From: Methylococcales symbiont of Iophon sp. n. MRB-2018
GTDB lineage: Bacteria; Pseudomonadota; Gammaproteobacteria; Methylococcales; Methylomonadaceae
Length of the DNA stretch: 47,339 nucleotides
NCBI GenBank assembly: GCA_003666325.1
Contig: QPIL01000110.1
Coordinates: forward strand, 1 to 47,339
Reading direction: 5' to 3'
Part shown: positions 8,598-18,054 of the stretch, piece after piece
Layout of the letters: every line of letters starts with the position of its first letter
How positions within the stretch are numbered: position 1 is the first letter of the stretch
Translations under genes and position numbers: made by a program
The notes under the pieces: generated by a model
Seen by the model: only the letters and a program-made list of their open reading frames with translations
The model's database searches: none
Told to the model about the DNA's origin: nothing

Positions 8598-8930
8598 ATG
8601 AAAAAATCATTAGCTGCAATCGCTGGCGTTGCTTTAATCGCATTAAGTGGTCAAGCTTTGGCTGACGAATTAGCAGTAGGTAAAAAGATATATGACCGTG
8701 CATTTGGTCGTGGTTGTGGTGCTTGTCACGATATCGCCTCTAACCCTCAATTAGCCAGCTTAATCAAAGCAGGTGAATTAGACTTGGCTACTTTTTCAGC
8801 GACCATCAAAAATGGCAAAAATGGTATGCCTAAAGCTGTAGCTGCAATTATGGCTGTTGGCCCTGTAAAAAAAGCAGATATGTCTGAAGATGAGGCTATT
8901 GCTGCTGTCTATAAATTCTTGAGCAAATAA
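8598..8930 (+). CDS. Small periplasmic c-type cytochrome
   Basis: A 110-residue exported monoheme cytochrome. Residues 1-22 are a signal peptide (MKKSLAAI..., cleavage after ALA). The heme-binding motif CGACH is at residues 40-44, and Met77 in KNGMPKA is the likely sixth heme ligand, which is the class I arrangement. The mature protein of about 88 residues should shuttle electrons in the periplasm. Its partners are not shown by the context. A GAGAG ribosome site precedes the ATG. It has its own promoter region and is convergent with the membrane protein gene at 9136. Confidence 0.85.
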   Translation: MKKSLAAIAGVALIALSGQALADELAVGKKIYDRAFGRGCGACHDIASNPQLASLIKAGELDLATFSATIKNGKNGMPKAVAAIMAVGPVKKADMSEDEAIAAVYKFLSK

Positions 8931-8981
8931 TATTACTTAATAATACTATATTCAATAAGTAAATATACTAATATGGGTGCT

Positions 8982-9106
8982 ATATTAGTGCCTTATGTGT
9001 TTGCTAAAATAGTGGGCTACTTTATTGATAACCCTATATTTTTAGTTAGCTCATAAGGCGATAATATGGGTGCTAGATTGGTATATTTATTTGTTGAATA
9101 TGGTAT
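8982..9106 (+). repeat. Dispersed hairpin repeat R1, copy 1 (about 125 bp)
   Basis: About 88% identical by eye to 29812-29934. The left two-thirds form a hairpin: CCTTATGTGTTTGCTAAAAT pairs imperfectly with ATTTTTAGTTAGCTCATAAG. The remaining third is the tail ending TTTATTTGTTGAATATGGTAT-like. The tail itself recurs without the hairpin at 8181-8223. It lies downstream of the cytochrome gene and could also act as its terminator. Confidence 0.75.
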
Positions 9107-9135
9107 GATCTAAAGCTCGGAAAATAAATACTCAA

Positions 9136-9750
9136 TTATTTCCTTCTTTTCTCCAGCTTGACTTTCGATAGTTGCTGACTCAAACGAAAATTATTCTTAA
9201 TCCATATCCCACCTATTGCGGCAATAATTAAACCACATGAAGTCAAAGTAAGATAAATCAGATCTTTTAACTGAGAAACTTCTTTAAGAACCCTGTCACT
9301 CAGTTGTTTTTTGCCTTCTCTGCGAACAGAAGCAGGAAAATGAGACTGCAATACTTTTATATCATTCTTTAAATCTTGAATAGCACCCAACGAAGTATTT
9401 ACATGCCCCATCTGAATGCTTTCTTCCAAAATTCTCATTTTACTTTCAATCGAACCACTAACCAAACCAACAAACTGCCCCTTTAAAAGATTTAGCTCAT
9501 TCGTTAATACAGGGTTATTGATAGTATAGACAACTGACTTAGAGTTTTGGCTTGCTTTATAGTTTTCCAACATATCATTTTTGGGCAAGATTAAAAACCC
9601 CAACACCAAAACAACAAGCATCAGCGAACATAGCACTAACAATAAGATCTTATTAGCTTTCACCAGAGCTTGATGCTGTGGTAGATTCTGCCAAACTACA
9701 ATATTGCGTTTTGCCACAACATCAACCAATCCTGATTTCAGATCACGCAC
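9136..9750 (-). CDS. Hypothetical two-TM membrane protein (204 aa)
   Basis: I do not recognise this protein. It has a short basic N-terminus, a hydrophobic segment at about residues 35-54, a polar, helix-rich loop of about 110 residues (55-165) and a second hydrophobic segment at about 166-184, ending in a very basic tail. The basic ends suggest that both termini are cytoplasmic and the loop periplasmic, an arrangement like that of sensor-type receptors but with no signalling domain. The start is GTG at 9750, the only start available before an in-frame stop. An (AAT)9 tract lies just upstream. Confidence 0.6.
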   Translation of the reverse strand: MRDLKSGLVDVVAKRNIVVWQNLPQHQALVKANKILLLVLCSLMLVVLVLGFLILPKNDMLENYKASQNSKSVVYTINNPVLTNELNLLKGQFVGLVSGSIESKMRILEESIQMGHVNTSLGAIQDLKNDIKVLQSHFPASVRREGKKQLSDRVLKEVSQLKDLIYLTLTSCGLIIAAIGGIWIKNNFRLSQQLSKVKLEKRRK

Positions 9751-9755
9751 ATTAC

Positions 9756-9786
<31 letters not shown>

Positions 9787-9886
9787 TCTTTATAGTAAGT
9801 CGAAATAGTATACAAGTTTAAGAAAAGTCTGGGCGACTAATTTATTATTTGTTTGATTTTATCAACTTATTTTCTTAACACTACAG

Positions 9887-11101
9887 TTAAAACCTTTTAT
9901 TCTTAGCTGCAATTTTCAAACGTAAAGCATTCAGCTTTATAAATCCTTCCGCATCTTTTTGATTATATGCACCATCATCATCTTCAAAAGTGGCAATACT
10001 CTCATCAAATAAGCTATCAGTTTCTGACGCTCTTCCAACCACTGTCACGTTACCTTTGTAGAGTTTAATTTTTACTTTGCCATTAACAGTCAATTGAGAC
10101 TCATCAATCATACCTTGCAAAAGTGTTCTTTCTGGACTCCACCAGTAACCGTTATAAATTAACGAGGCATAACGAGGCATCAGCTCATCTTTTAAATGTG
10201 CGACTTCTCTATCCAAGGTTAAAGATTCAATAGCTCGATGTGCTTTTAGCATAATAGTACCTGCTGGCGTTTCGTAACAACCTCTCGATTTCATACCGAC
10301 ATAACGGTTTTCAACAATATCCAGCCGTCCCACGCCATTATTGCCACCGATCTTATTTAATTTTTCCATCACTTCAGCAGGACTATGAGCGATACCGTCA
10401 ATAGCGATAACATCCCCTTTTTTATAGCTCAACTCTATGTATATTGGTTGCTCAGGTGCATTTTCAGTTGACACACTCCAGCGCCACATATCCTCCTCAG
10501 GCTCAGCCCAAGGGTCTTCCAAAATTCCACCTTCGTATGAAATATGTAATAAATTGGCATCCATAGAATAAGGTGATACCTTCCCTTTCTTCATTTCAAC
10601 TGGAATACCATGTTTTTCCGCATACGCCAGTAAAGATTGACGTGAATTAAGATCCCATTCTCTCCACGGTGCAATAATTTGAATATCCGGACGTAAGGCA
10701 TAAGCACCCAATTCAAACCGCACTTGATCATTTCCTTTGCCAGTAGCACCATGAGCAATAGCTTGTGCATCTGTTTTATTGGCTATTTCTATCAATCGCT
10801 TAGCAATCAAGGGTCTTGCTATAGATGTACCTAGCAAATATTCACCCTCATAAATAGTGTTAGCGCGAAACATGGGAAAAACATAATCTTTAGCAAATTC
10901 TTCCCGTAGGTCTTCAATATAAATTTCTTTTATACCTATTGCTTCCGCTTTTTCTCTAGCTGGCTCTACCTCTTCTCCCTGACCAATATCAGCGGTAAAA
11001 GTAACCACCTCACAAGAATAAACATCTTGCAACCACTTTAAAATAACAGAAGTATCTAAACCGCCAGAATAGGCCAACACAACTTTATTAATATCCGACA
11101 T
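9887..11101 (-). CDS. argG: Argininosuccinate synthase
   Basis: Ligates citrulline and aspartate with ATP to give argininosuccinate, the penultimate step of arginine synthesis in the cytoplasm. The 404-residue length from this start matches the family. The ATP-binding loop AYSGGLDTS is at residues 10-18, and [13 protein letters not shown] and [11 protein letters not shown] are further family blocks. The frame is open to an ATG 30 bases further upstream (11131), but those 10 residues are not in the family and have no ribosome site, so the ATG at 11101 is preferred. No other arg genes are adjacent. Confidence 0.95.
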   Translation of the reverse strand: MSDINKVVLAYSGGLDTSVILKWLQDVYSCEVVTFTADIGQGEEVEPAREKAEAIGIKEIYIEDLREEFAKDYVFPMFRANTIYEGEYLLGTSIARPLIAKRLIEIANKTDAQAIAHGATGKGNDQVRFELGAYALRPDIQIIAPWREWDLNSRQSLLAYAEKHGIPVEMKKGKVSPYSMDANLLHISYEGGILEDPWAEPEEDMWRWSVSTENAPEQPIYIELSYKKGDVIAIDGIAHSPAEVMEKLNKIGGNNGVGRLDIVENRYVGMKSRGCYETPAGTIMLKAHRAIESLTLDREVAHLKDELMPRYASLIYNGYWWSPERTLLQGMIDESQLTVNGKVKIKLYKGNVTVVGRASETDSLFDESIATFEDDDGAYNQKDAEGFIKLNALRLKIAAKNKRF

Positions 11102-11164
11102 AATGCCATCACTTAGATTAAAAAAAGCCATATATTGTAACTCAATATCGTCATTATTTGTACT

Positions 11165-11259
11165 CTATCGTCATTCCCGCGAACGCGGGAATCCACAGTA
11201 AATGCCACGAAAAGAATCGAAGAACTCAGGACTAAAGACTAGGGAGTGACGCGGATCTT
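11165..11259 (+). repeat. Dispersed repeat R3, short copy with dRS3-type core
   Basis: It contains ATTCCC, eight bases (GCGAACGC), then GGGAAT at 11173-11192, which fits the known neisserial dRS3 consensus ATTCCC-N8-GGGAAT. The right part (GGGAGTGACGCGG, then CTTATACCC) matches the right ends of the R3 copies at 8224 and 27204. The middle is shorter and diverged. Confidence 0.6.
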
Positions 11260-11483
11260 ATACCCTATTCAACAAATAACTCTGAATGAAAAGGTTTAGT
11301 TGCTCTGTGTTTGGGGTTGGGGTTGGGTTGATTTTGTTAGTATGTTTTATCAGCAAAACGACTAAGAAATAGCCGTTATTTTACCAAATACTGCTTGCTT
11401 TGTCTATGGTTTTTGTTTAATTTATTGTTATAAATCAGATGGTTGTTGTGTTTTTAAGGGTTGACTACTTACCTATGCCCACC

Positions 11484-11526
11484 AAGGATGATGGAAATGC
11501 AGTCAGATTGTCTGGAACAATCTCTG
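11484..11526 (+). repeat. 43-bp repeat R7, copy 1
   Basis: This stretch, including GGAAATGCAGT and AGATTGTCTGGAACAATCT, recurs at 30819-30861 with three mismatches by eye. It holds a small palindrome AGATTGT/ACAATCT with a 5-base loop. Confidence 0.65.
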
Positions 11527-11744
11527 CCTTCCCTGTAGGCATCCCTCCGCAGAGGACTTTTAAGCCCTCCTTTGCTGGGGAAGGTTTGGGTGGGGAGGTT
11601 CTATAATAGCAACTGCCTTTATAAACAAAATCAGCATTCTATTTTGTTGCAAAAGTTCTAAAAGTGTTGTGATTTGCAGATAAATCTTATACCACGTTCA
11701 AAAAATGAATATGCTATTAGTCGCTTACACTGTGCAGGTTTTAT

Positions 11745-13241
11745 TTAGCTTTTAGGCCTCATCTGGGGAAATAGCAACACATCTTTAATTGATGGTGCAT
11801 CTGTAAACAACATCACTAAACGATCTATTCCAATCCCTTCTCCTGCTGTTGGCGGCATACCATGTTCTAAGGCAACAATATAATCGGCATCAAAATGCAT
11901 GGCTTCATCATTACCTTCTGCTTTTTCTTCTACTTGTTGCTGAAAGCGTTGGGCTTGATCTTCTGCATCATTAAGCTCGGTAAAACCGTTGGCAATTTCA
12001 CGCCCTCCGACAAAAAATTCAAATCGATCAGTAATATCTGGGTCATCATCATTTCTACGCGCCAATGGAGATACTTCTACAGGATAGGCAGTAATAAAAG
12101 TTGGATTCAGCAAACGATGTTCCACTGTTTTTTCAAATATTTCTATTTGCACCTTGCCTAATCCATAGCCATCTTTAATAGGAATTTTTAGATTTTCTGC
12201 AACTTTAACAGCAGTAGTACGATTATTAATATCCGCTAGTGTTAAATCTGGATTAAAATGCAAAATAGATTCAACTACGGTCATTCTGTCAAATGCTTTA
12301 CCGAAGTCATATTCATCATCTTGATATTTCACCACGGTACTGCCAACCACATCTTCTGCTAAACCTTTTAATAAAGCTTCTGTTAAATCCATCAAATCAC
12401 CATATTCTGCATAGGCTTGATAAAACTCCAGCATGGTAAATTCAGGGTTATGCTGCGTTGATAAGCCCTCATTACGGAAATTACGGTTGATTTCAAATAC
12501 CCGCTCAAAACCACCCACCACTAATCGTTTTAAATATAACTCAGGTGCAATGCGTAAAAACAAACCCATATCCAAAGCATTATGATGGGTTTCAAAAGGT
12601 CGAGCTGTTGCTCCTCCTGGAATTGCTTGCATCATCGGTGTTTCAACTTCCAAATAATCTCTCTGGGCAAAAAACTGACGGATATAAGCCACAATTTGAG
12701 AGCGTATTAAAAAAGTCTTGCGTGAATCGTTATTCATAATCAGATCCAGATATCGCTGCCTGTATTTGATTTCTTTATCCACTACGCCGTGAAATTTTTC
12801 TGGCAAAGGACGTAAGGCTTTGGTCAATAAACGAATATCATCAACCCTGATACTTAACTCGCCTACCTTGGTTTTAAATAAAACCCCTTCAGCACCGACT
12901 ATATCGCCAATATCCCATTTTTTGAATTGTTCGTTATAGAATCCTTCAGGCAATGTATCTCTGGTCACATAGAGTTGAATTTTTCCCGACATATCTTGAA
13001 TATGACAAAAACTGGCTTTTCCCATAATCCGTCGGGTCATGATTCTGCCAGCCACTTTAACCTGTATGGGCTGCTCTTCTAGCTCTTCTTTGCTTTTATC
13101 AGAATATTCGGCTAATAGCTCTCCACTGACTACATTACGGCGAAAATCTGTTGGAAAAGCGATGCCGTTTTCACGCAATACGGTTAATTTTGTACGCCGT
13201 TGTTGAATCTGTTCTTGTTGCTCTTGCTGATTTTCTGACAT
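11745..13241 (-). CDS. lysS: Lysyl-tRNA synthetase, class II
   Basis: Charges tRNA-Lys with lysine and ATP. It has 498 residues, close to E. coli LysS. An N-terminal OB-fold anticodon-binding domain (about residues 60-150, [20 protein letters not shown]) precedes the class II catalytic core. Motif 2 is visible as [20 protein letters not shown] and motif 3 as [15 protein letters not shown]. It lies 73 bases after prfB on the same strand, the usual prfB-lysS order of gammaproteobacteria, and the two are probably co-transcribed. Confidence 0.96.
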   Translation of the reverse strand: MSENQQEQQEQIQQRRTKLTVLRENGIAFPTDFRRNVVSGELLAEYSDKSKEELEEQPIQVKVAGRIMTRRIMGKASFCHIQDMSGKIQLYVTRDTLPEGFYNEQFKKWDIGDIVGAEGVLFKTKVGELSIRVDDIRLLTKALRPLPEKFHGVVDKEIKYRQRYLDLIMNNDSRKTFLIRSQIVAYIRQFFAQRDYLEVETPMMQAIPGGATARPFETHHNALDMGLFLRIAPELYLKRLVVGGFERVFEINRNFRNEGLSTQHNPEFTMLEFYQAYAEYGDLMDLTEALLKGLAEDVVGSTVVKYQDDEYDFGKAFDRMTVVESILHFNPDLTLADINNRTTAVKVAENLKIPIKDGYGLGKVQIEIFEKTVEHRLLNPTFITAYPVEVSPLARRNDDDPDITDRFEFFVGGREIANGFTELNDAEDQAQRFQQQVEEKAEGNDEAMHFDADYIVALEHGMPPTAGEGIGIDRLVMLFTDAPSIKDVLLFPQMRPKS

Positions 13242-13314
13242 TTTTTATATACTTGTTATTTTTCTTAAATTTTGGAATTAAATAGGGTTGAGGCAAGTTA
13301 CAATCGGCTTATTT

Positions 13315-14412
13315 TTACAAACCACTCTTTAAACTCGCTTCTATAAACTGATCTAAAGCACCATCTAATACGGCTTGGGTATCCCCTGTTTCAACATTCG
13401 TTCTTAAATCTTTAATTCTTGATTGATCCAGTACATAGGAGCGAATTTGACTACCCCAGCCTATATCTGATTTGCTATCTTCTACTGCTTGCAAAGATTC
13501 TGACCGTATCGACATTTCTAGCTCATACAATTTAGCTTTTAATTGCTTCATTGCTGTATCTCTGTTTTTATGTTGGGAGCGATCATTTTGACATTGCACC
13601 ACAATACCACTGGGTCTATGGGTAATACGGATTGCAGACTCTGTTTTATTAACATGTTGCCCTCCTGCACCACTGGCACGGTAGGTATCGACTCTTAAAT
13701 CAGCAGGGTTAATAGCTATCTCAATATCATCATCAACCTCTGGGGTAACAAATACCGAGGCAAATGAAGTGTGCCGCCTACTACCCGAATCAAATGGAGA
13801 TTTTCTGACCAGCCGATGAACACCAGTTTCTGTACGCAACCAGCCAAAAGCATAATCACCTTCAAACTTAATCGTTGCACTTTTAATGCCTGCCACCTCG
13901 CCGCGTGATTCTTCCAGTAATTCTGTCTTAAAACCTTTAGCTTCACCCCAACGTAAATACATGCGCTCAATCATCAATGCCCAGTCTTGTGCTTCTGTTC
14001 CACCTGAGCCTGATTGAATATCCAAAAAGGCATTATTGGCATCCATTTCACCCGAAAACATGCGGTTAAATTCTAATGCGACAACCTTATCCTCAAACAA
14101 TTGTAGATCTTCAATCACTGTTTCAATGGTTTCTTCGTCATTTTCTTCAACTGCCACTGCTAACAATTCTTCGGCATCAGCTAATCCCTGCTCCAAATCG
14201 TTCACCGTATTGACAATACTTTCTAGCAATCTCCGTTCTTTACCTAATGCTTGTGCATGTGCAGGGTTACTCCATATCTCATGGGCTTCCAGTTCCATTA
14301 ATACTTCGACCAGCCTTTCACTCTTAGTCGTATAATCGAGATAGTCCTTAATCTCTATGCCTCGTTTACCGAGATCAACAATGCTGTTTTTTATTGGATT
14401 TATTTCTTGCAT
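13315..14412 (-). CDS. prfB: Peptide chain release factor 2, no programmed frameshift
   Basis: RF2 recognises UGA and UAA stop codons and triggers peptide release. The stop-codon-reading tripeptide SPF (KSPFDSG) and the catalytic GGQ ([12 protein letters not shown]) are present. The start at 14412 (MQEINPIKN) aligns with E. coli MFEINPVNN and gives 365 residues, exactly the E. coli length. A TTG 33 bases upstream is also in frame but not needed. At the position of the E. coli +1 frameshift (Leu25, then UGA), the sequence here reads TAT CTC GAT TAT, so the gene is one continuous frame. lysS follows downstream. Confidence 0.96.
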   Translation of the reverse strand: MQEINPIKNSIVDLGKRGIEIKDYLDYTTKSERLVEVLMELEAHEIWSNPAHAQALGKERRLLESIVNTVNDLEQGLADAEELLAVAVEENDEETIETVIEDLQLFEDKVVALEFNRMFSGEMDANNAFLDIQSGSGGTEAQDWALMIERMYLRWGEAKGFKTELLEESRGEVAGIKSATIKFEGDYAFGWLRTETGVHRLVRKSPFDSGSRRHTSFASVFVTPEVDDDIEIAINPADLRVDTYRASGAGGQHVNKTESAIRITHRPSGIVVQCQNDRSQHKNRDTAMKQLKAKLYELEMSIRSESLQAVEDSKSDIGWGSQIRSYVLDQSRIKDLRTNVETGDTQAVLDGALDQFIEASLKSGL

Positions 14413-14741
14413 GAATATTAAGCGACTGATAAAACCAGCAAGCAAAAGCTTCGGCTTTAATTTAAAAATTAAGCGTTTATTGTAACAGCTCAGTTATTAA
14501 AACTGAGCTTACTTTTATAGCAAATAGCCTGCTACGCTCCCTCCGTTGCACCTTAAAGATGAATAAAAATCCTGCACAAGTTGGGTGGTTTATTTATGGT
14601 GTGTTAGTTTGGCTATAGTCAGGCACTGAAGACGTTATTGTAGGCAAAAAACATAGTAGGATTGTAAAAAAATTCGTGCATTTTTTATTTAGTCTAATTC
14701 ACCAGATAATATTTTCCATATTTTTTTATATTCTGGGCCAG
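14413..14741. other. Intergenic region upstream of prfB
   Basis: Apart from a 9-bp perfect palindrome (AGCTCAGTT/AACTGAGCT with a 5-base loop at about 14487-14509), I see nothing recognisable here. No gene or full repeat copy was found. Confidence 0.5.
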
Positions 14742-15170
14742 TTAAAAATTTGCTTTTATAGCCCAATCTTCATTGTGTAAACCTTTTAAGTATTTTCGTG
14801 CTGTTGCAATATTTCTTTTTTCTACTTGTTGTTTAAAATTATTACCAATTGAGCCTGCGATACTTCTTGGGACTGAATTCATACGCATTAGCACTGATTC
14901 TTCATTATTAACACCATGGTAAAGCATTGCTGGCATTAAGTTCAATTGTCTTTTTTGTTCGTCTGACATGGCTTCAAAATCCAGTCCAGATATTGAAGTT
15001 AAAGCAGATAAACCCCATGTCCCACCGTTGGCTAATTTACTATAAATCGCAATTTCGTTGATTGTTTTTCCATCAATCTCCGAATAAGAAATGCCAGTTA
15101 TAGAAATACCATTATGTATTTCCTGATAGTTTGTTGTTCCTTTTAGTGAATTATGCAAGATAAAATCCAT
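14742..15170 (-). CDS. Unknown protein paired with DUF3883 gene (142 aa)
   Basis: I do not firmly recognise this protein. It has no signal peptide or membrane segment. The block AMLYHGVNNEESVLMRMNSV followed by PRSIAGSIG is well structured and reminds me of the extreme C-terminal region of some large SF2 helicases in defence or repair loci. That is a recollection of a motif, not an established assignment. No helicase motor motifs are present, so it may be a detached domain. Its ATG follows the DUF3883 stop after 2 bases, so the two are translationally linked. Confidence 0.6.
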   Translation of the reverse strand: MDFILHNSLKGTTNYQEIHNGISITGISYSEIDGKTINEIAIYSKLANGGTWGLSALTSISGLDFEAMSDEQKRQLNLMPAMLYHGVNNEESVLMRMNSVPRSIAGSIGNNFKQQVEKRNIATARKYLKGLHNEDWAIKANF

Positions 15171-15172
15171 GA

Positions 15173-15955
15173 TTATTTCACTGCATCCATTAAATGATAT
15201 TCTTCAACCTCTTTACTAAAAACCGACCTTTTCTCAAACCTCAAACTATTAACAGGATTGAAAAAAGTTAAAATTTTAGGGATAGCATTTAGATTAAGCA
15301 CTACGGCAATAATGTAATCGCTTTGGTGATCTTGGGCTTTTTGATATTCGTTTTTAGTAAGGCGAAATTTACCAGTTTTCTCTCTAATTCCTTTTACTTC
15401 TGTTAAATAAGAATGTTGTTTGTTGGTAATTTGAAAATCGTAGCCATCACCATAAAGTCGTGCATCTTCTAACAACCCATTCTTAAAAATATCTATAGAA
15501 TTGTAATTATGCTTGAAAAATAACTCCGCTTCTAAACCAGTCTCTTGCATTTTTTTAAACTTGGTTTTTACGATTGGTTTTACTTTATAAGAAAAATCTT
15601 GCATGTTAAAAAAATCTTGCATATACAGCTTAACAATATCGGCATATTCAACGACATTTTCAGCACCAAATAGACTGTCAATCAGTATTTTTCTATGAAT
15701 ATAAGCATCCCCCTTTTGCCACCAACCCTGTCTGCCATTATTTGAAAAAAAAGGATCAAACAAATCCATGCGATTTTTAACCGTGCCAACCGTATTAGCA
15801 ATTTTATTAGTAACACAAAAATTATAAAATGCAGTCTTGCTATTAAAACCAAATTCTTTGACAAAATCCTTGTTAAATTTTGCTAAGCCATAGCCTATTA
15901 AATTAAGGATTTCATAATTTTTATGTTTATTGGCGTTTGAGTTTTGAGCAGTCAT
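15173..15955 (-). CDS. DUF3883 domain protein, PD-(D/E)XK nuclease-like
   Basis: A 260-residue soluble protein. The N-terminal half (residues 15-120) is helical and includes QGWWQKGDAYIHRK. The C-terminal part carries the DUF3883 pattern GDGYDFQI (170-176), EVKG (186-189) and FRLTKNEYQKAQ (197-208). Asp173, Glu186 and Lys188 fit the D...ExK active site of restriction-endonuclease-like folds. DUF3883 proteins often occur with helicases or methylases in restriction and defence islands. No methylase is seen here. It is the first gene of a two-gene unit flanked by prfB and a repeat. The nuclease role is inferred. Confidence 0.72.
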   Translation of the reverse strand: MTAQNSNANKHKNYEILNLIGYGLAKFNKDFVKEFGFNSKTAFYNFCVTNKIANTVGTVKNRMDLFDPFFSNNGRQGWWQKGDAYIHRKILIDSLFGAENVVEYADIVKLYMQDFFNMQDFSYKVKPIVKTKFKKMQETGLEAELFFKHNYNSIDIFKNGLLEDARLYGDGYDFQITNKQHSYLTEVKGIREKTGKFRLTKNEYQKAQDHQSDYIIAVVLNLNAIPKILTFFNPVNSLRFEKRSVFSKEVEEYHLMDAVK

Positions 15956-16009
15956 GGCAAATTAAAGCAGCCTATTGGAGACGTGAATTTTCTTGAGGTT
16001 TTTCATCTT

Positions 16010-16155
16010 ATACCATATTCAAAAAATAACTAAACCAAACAACCCCACTCTCTACTACACAAACTTCTAACAAAACCATCCTTATTTAGTGTTTTATTCC
16101 AAGCCTGTCCTCATTCTCCATCTGTTTATAGTGTTATTATTTTTGAATTTTCTAT
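16010..16155 (+). repeat. Dispersed repeat R2, copy C
   Basis: This is the cleanest copy of R2, parallel to 8037-8180 and inverse to 3825-3972. The left end is ATACCATATTCAAAAAATAA. The right end, TTATTTTTGAATTTTCTAT, is its imperfect inverse. The right edge touches the stop codon of lgt, so the element also supplies the 3' flank of that transcript. Confidence 0.75.
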
Positions 16156-16940
16156 TATCCAGCCTTACTACGAAAGGAAAACAAGATATAACACAATCCA
16201 GCAAGAAAAAAGGGAATGCTTAACCATTGCCCTGTTGACATCCAGGAGTCATGGTTATAACCAGATTGCTGGGTTTTAACAAACTCAAGAAAGAACCGTG
16301 CGCTAAACACAGCGACTAAAGAGGTGGCAAAAATAACACCCGATCTTATTTTATCTTTTACTGTAATGTAGAGTATTAGCAATAGGATGAAGATAAAAAA
16401 ATAGGATATGGATTCATACAATTGAACGGGGTGCCGGGGCAAGCCATCTATTCTTTTGAAAATAACAGCCCATGGGACGGTTGTAGGCTTACCCACAATT
16501 TCTGAGTTAAAAAAATTACCAATACGGATAAATGTTCCGCCTAAAGCACAGACCACTGCCACTCTATCTAAAAACCAAGCATAAGATTGTGAAACACGTC
16601 TTTGATAAAAATACAAAGCAAATACAATACCCAAAATACCGCCATGACTAGCCAAACCGCCTTCCCAGAAAGCCAGTATTTTTAACGGATTACTTAGGTA
16701 ATAGGCGGGTTCGTAAAACAAACAATGACCCAATCGAGCGCCTATAATAGTGCCGATGGCTACATACCAAAGTAAATCATCAATCTCTTCGCTATTTTTG
16801 CCTTCTCTTTTATACATCCAGTTCATCAAGAGATAACTGGATATAAAAGCCAATGCGAACATCAAGCCGTACCAACGTATCTTAAGAAAGCCAAATGAAA
16901 TAAATAAAGGGTCTATATCCCAAACTACAAAATCCATCAT
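16155..16940 (-). CDS. lgt: Prolipoprotein diacylglyceryl transferase
   Basis: Inner-membrane enzyme that attaches diacylglycerol from phosphatidylglycerol to the lipobox cysteine of prolipoproteins, the first step of lipoprotein maturation. It has 261 residues and about seven hydrophobic segments. The family signature is seen as RIGNFFNSEIVG, with the essential H-G pair in GGLASHGGILG and the N-terminal RWYGLMFA block. It is the last gene of the - strand run that begins at sufR, 21 bases after the Rieske protein gene. Confidence 0.95.
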   Translation of the reverse strand: MMDFVVWDIDPLFISFGFLKIRWYGLMFALAFISSYLLMNWMYKREGKNSEEIDDLLWYVAIGTIIGARLGHCLFYEPAYYLSNPLKILAFWEGGLASHGGILGIVFALYFYQRRVSQSYAWFLDRVAVVCALGGTFIRIGNFFNSEIVGKPTTVPWAVIFKRIDGLPRHPVQLYESISYFFIFILLLILYITVKDKIRSGVIFATSLVAVFSARFFLEFVKTQQSGYNHDSWMSTGQWLSIPFFLAGLCYILFSFRSKAG

Positions 16941-16961
16941 TTGTTATTCCTTTTTGTTATT

Positions 16962-17282
16962 TTAATCCCAGCGATTATCTCTGAGTTGTACAATCCCATT
17001 TTCTATTTGAAGCGGAAAAGTATCAATATTTTCATAAGCGGGTGGGCATTTTACTTCGCCTGTTTTTAGACAAAAATGGGCACCATGTCGAGGACAGATA
17101 ATTTCATCTCCCTCAAGTAAACCACTGGCAATCTCGGCTCCATCATGAGAGCAAACATTTTCAATTGCATAAAACTGACCCTTTATTTTAAAAATGGCAA
17201 CCTCTGTTCCATCAACATCTAGTATCAGATGCCCTCCATCACTCAATGCATTTTCTGCACAAACATCTATCCAGTCTGTCAT
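16962..17282 (-). CDS. Rieske-type [2Fe-2S] ferredoxin
   Basis: A 106-residue soluble Rieske domain. Cys44-x-His46 (CSHDG) and Cys63-x2-His66 (CPRHG) bind the cluster. The form resembles the small ferredoxin subunits of non-heme dioxygenases (NirD/BphF type). Its place at the end of the suf gene cluster suggests either a role in, or a client of, cluster assembly; similar Rieske genes close suf operons in other gammaproteobacteria. The start lies 4 bases after the rsmJ stop. Its electron partner is unknown. Confidence 0.88.
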   Translation of the reverse strand: MTDWIDVCAENALSDGGHLILDVDGTEVAIFKIKGQFYAIENVCSHDGAEIASGLLEGDEIICPRHGAHFCLKTGEVKCPPAYENIDTFPLQIENGIVQLRDNRWD

Positions 17283-17286
17283 ATTT

Positions 17287-18045
17287 TTATGTTAGGTATA
17301 TATCGTATCGAAGTAATTTACTTTTGAAACTTTCATCAGGCTTACCGACTATCGGCTCTGCATAATCAGGACATTTTACAATAACTTTTTTAGTCGCTGT
17401 TTTAGCTGCCGCAGCAAATAATTGTTCCTTATCTTCATCGTCACCTAATAGATCACGCAAGACTGTCATCGACTTTTTAGCCAGTGCTGACTTTTTTCTT
17501 TTTGCGGGAAACATGGGGTCGATGTAAATACATTCTGGTTTATCATCTAACGTAGCTAATACATCACTGGCATTGGCAAAAAACAATTCGGGGGGATTAA
17601 GCGATAACTGCGACACCCATTTTTTGTTAGATAAACGCTTGAAACCATCTTTCAATAATTCATACATAATGGGCGAGCGTTCAATACAGCGCAGTGAATA
17701 ACCCATCCGAAAAATATGCAGACTATCCTGCCCCCAGCCTGTGGTGGCATCAACAATAGTTTTTGTTTTTCGCCCTATAGCTTGTGCTAAAGCCCCTTTT
17801 TTTGGTGCTGGCCAAGAATGTTGTTCACCATAGCGTGGCTCTATATCTACTGATAAGCCTCCTTTTTTTAGCAGTTCTCTATCCAGTAGTTTTAAACACC
17901 CCTCTCGCCATGTTAGAAAATACATCTCAGAAGTGATCTGGCTTAACTCTTGATATAACGGAACATCCAGATTTTTAGCTAGGGAAACGGCTTTATCCAA
18001 GCCATCTTGTTGCTGATAAAGTATCGCTAATTTTCCCTGGTACAT
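17287..18045 (-). CDS. rsmJ: 16S rRNA (guanine-N2) methyltransferase RsmJ
   Basis: Methylates G1516 of 16S rRNA using S-adenosylmethionine. The protein (about 252 residues) shows the RsmJ/YhiQ blocks VDATTGWGQDSLHIFRMGY (SAM-binding), ERSPIMYELLKDG, YIDPMFPAKRKKSALAKK (catalytic loop) and VKCPDYAEPI. The frame is open back to a TTG at 18054 directly after the sufU stop, but the ATG at 18045 is the more usual start. It lies inside the suf gene run, tightly packed on both sides. Confidence 0.9.
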   Translation of the reverse strand: MYQGKLAILYQQQDGLDKAVSLAKNLDVPLYQELSQITSEMYFLTWREGCLKLLDRELLKKGGLSVDIEPRYGEQHSWPAPKKGALAQAIGRKTKTIVDATTGWGQDSLHIFRMGYSLRCIERSPIMYELLKDGFKRLSNKKWVSQLSLNPPELFFANASDVLATLDDKPECIYIDPMFPAKRKKSALAKKSMTVLRDLLGDDEDKEQLFAAAAKTATKKVIVKCPDYAEPIVGKPDESFKSKLLRYDIYLT

Positions 18046-18054
18046 TAAAACCAA

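Larger units (their letters stand above)
11102..11744. other. Repeat-rich intergenic region between lysS and argG
   Basis: About 640 bases with no gene recognised. It contains a dRS3-type palindrome (11173-11192), a short GGACTAAAGACTAGG heptamer stretch, the shared repeat end ATACCCTATTCAACAAATAA at 11260, a G-rich stretch with three GGGGTT-like units (11311-11330), a 43-base sequence repeated at 30819 (11484-11526), a C/T- and G-rich inverted segment (about 11550-11605) and another repeat end at 11689-11707. Confidence 0.6.

Noticed and set aside
11102-11131. Upstream ATG start for argG
   Set aside because: It adds ten residues not found in the family and lacks a ribosome site.
14413-14445. 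TTG start for prfB at 14445
   Set aside because: The ATG at 14412 gives the exact E. coli length and N-terminal alignment.
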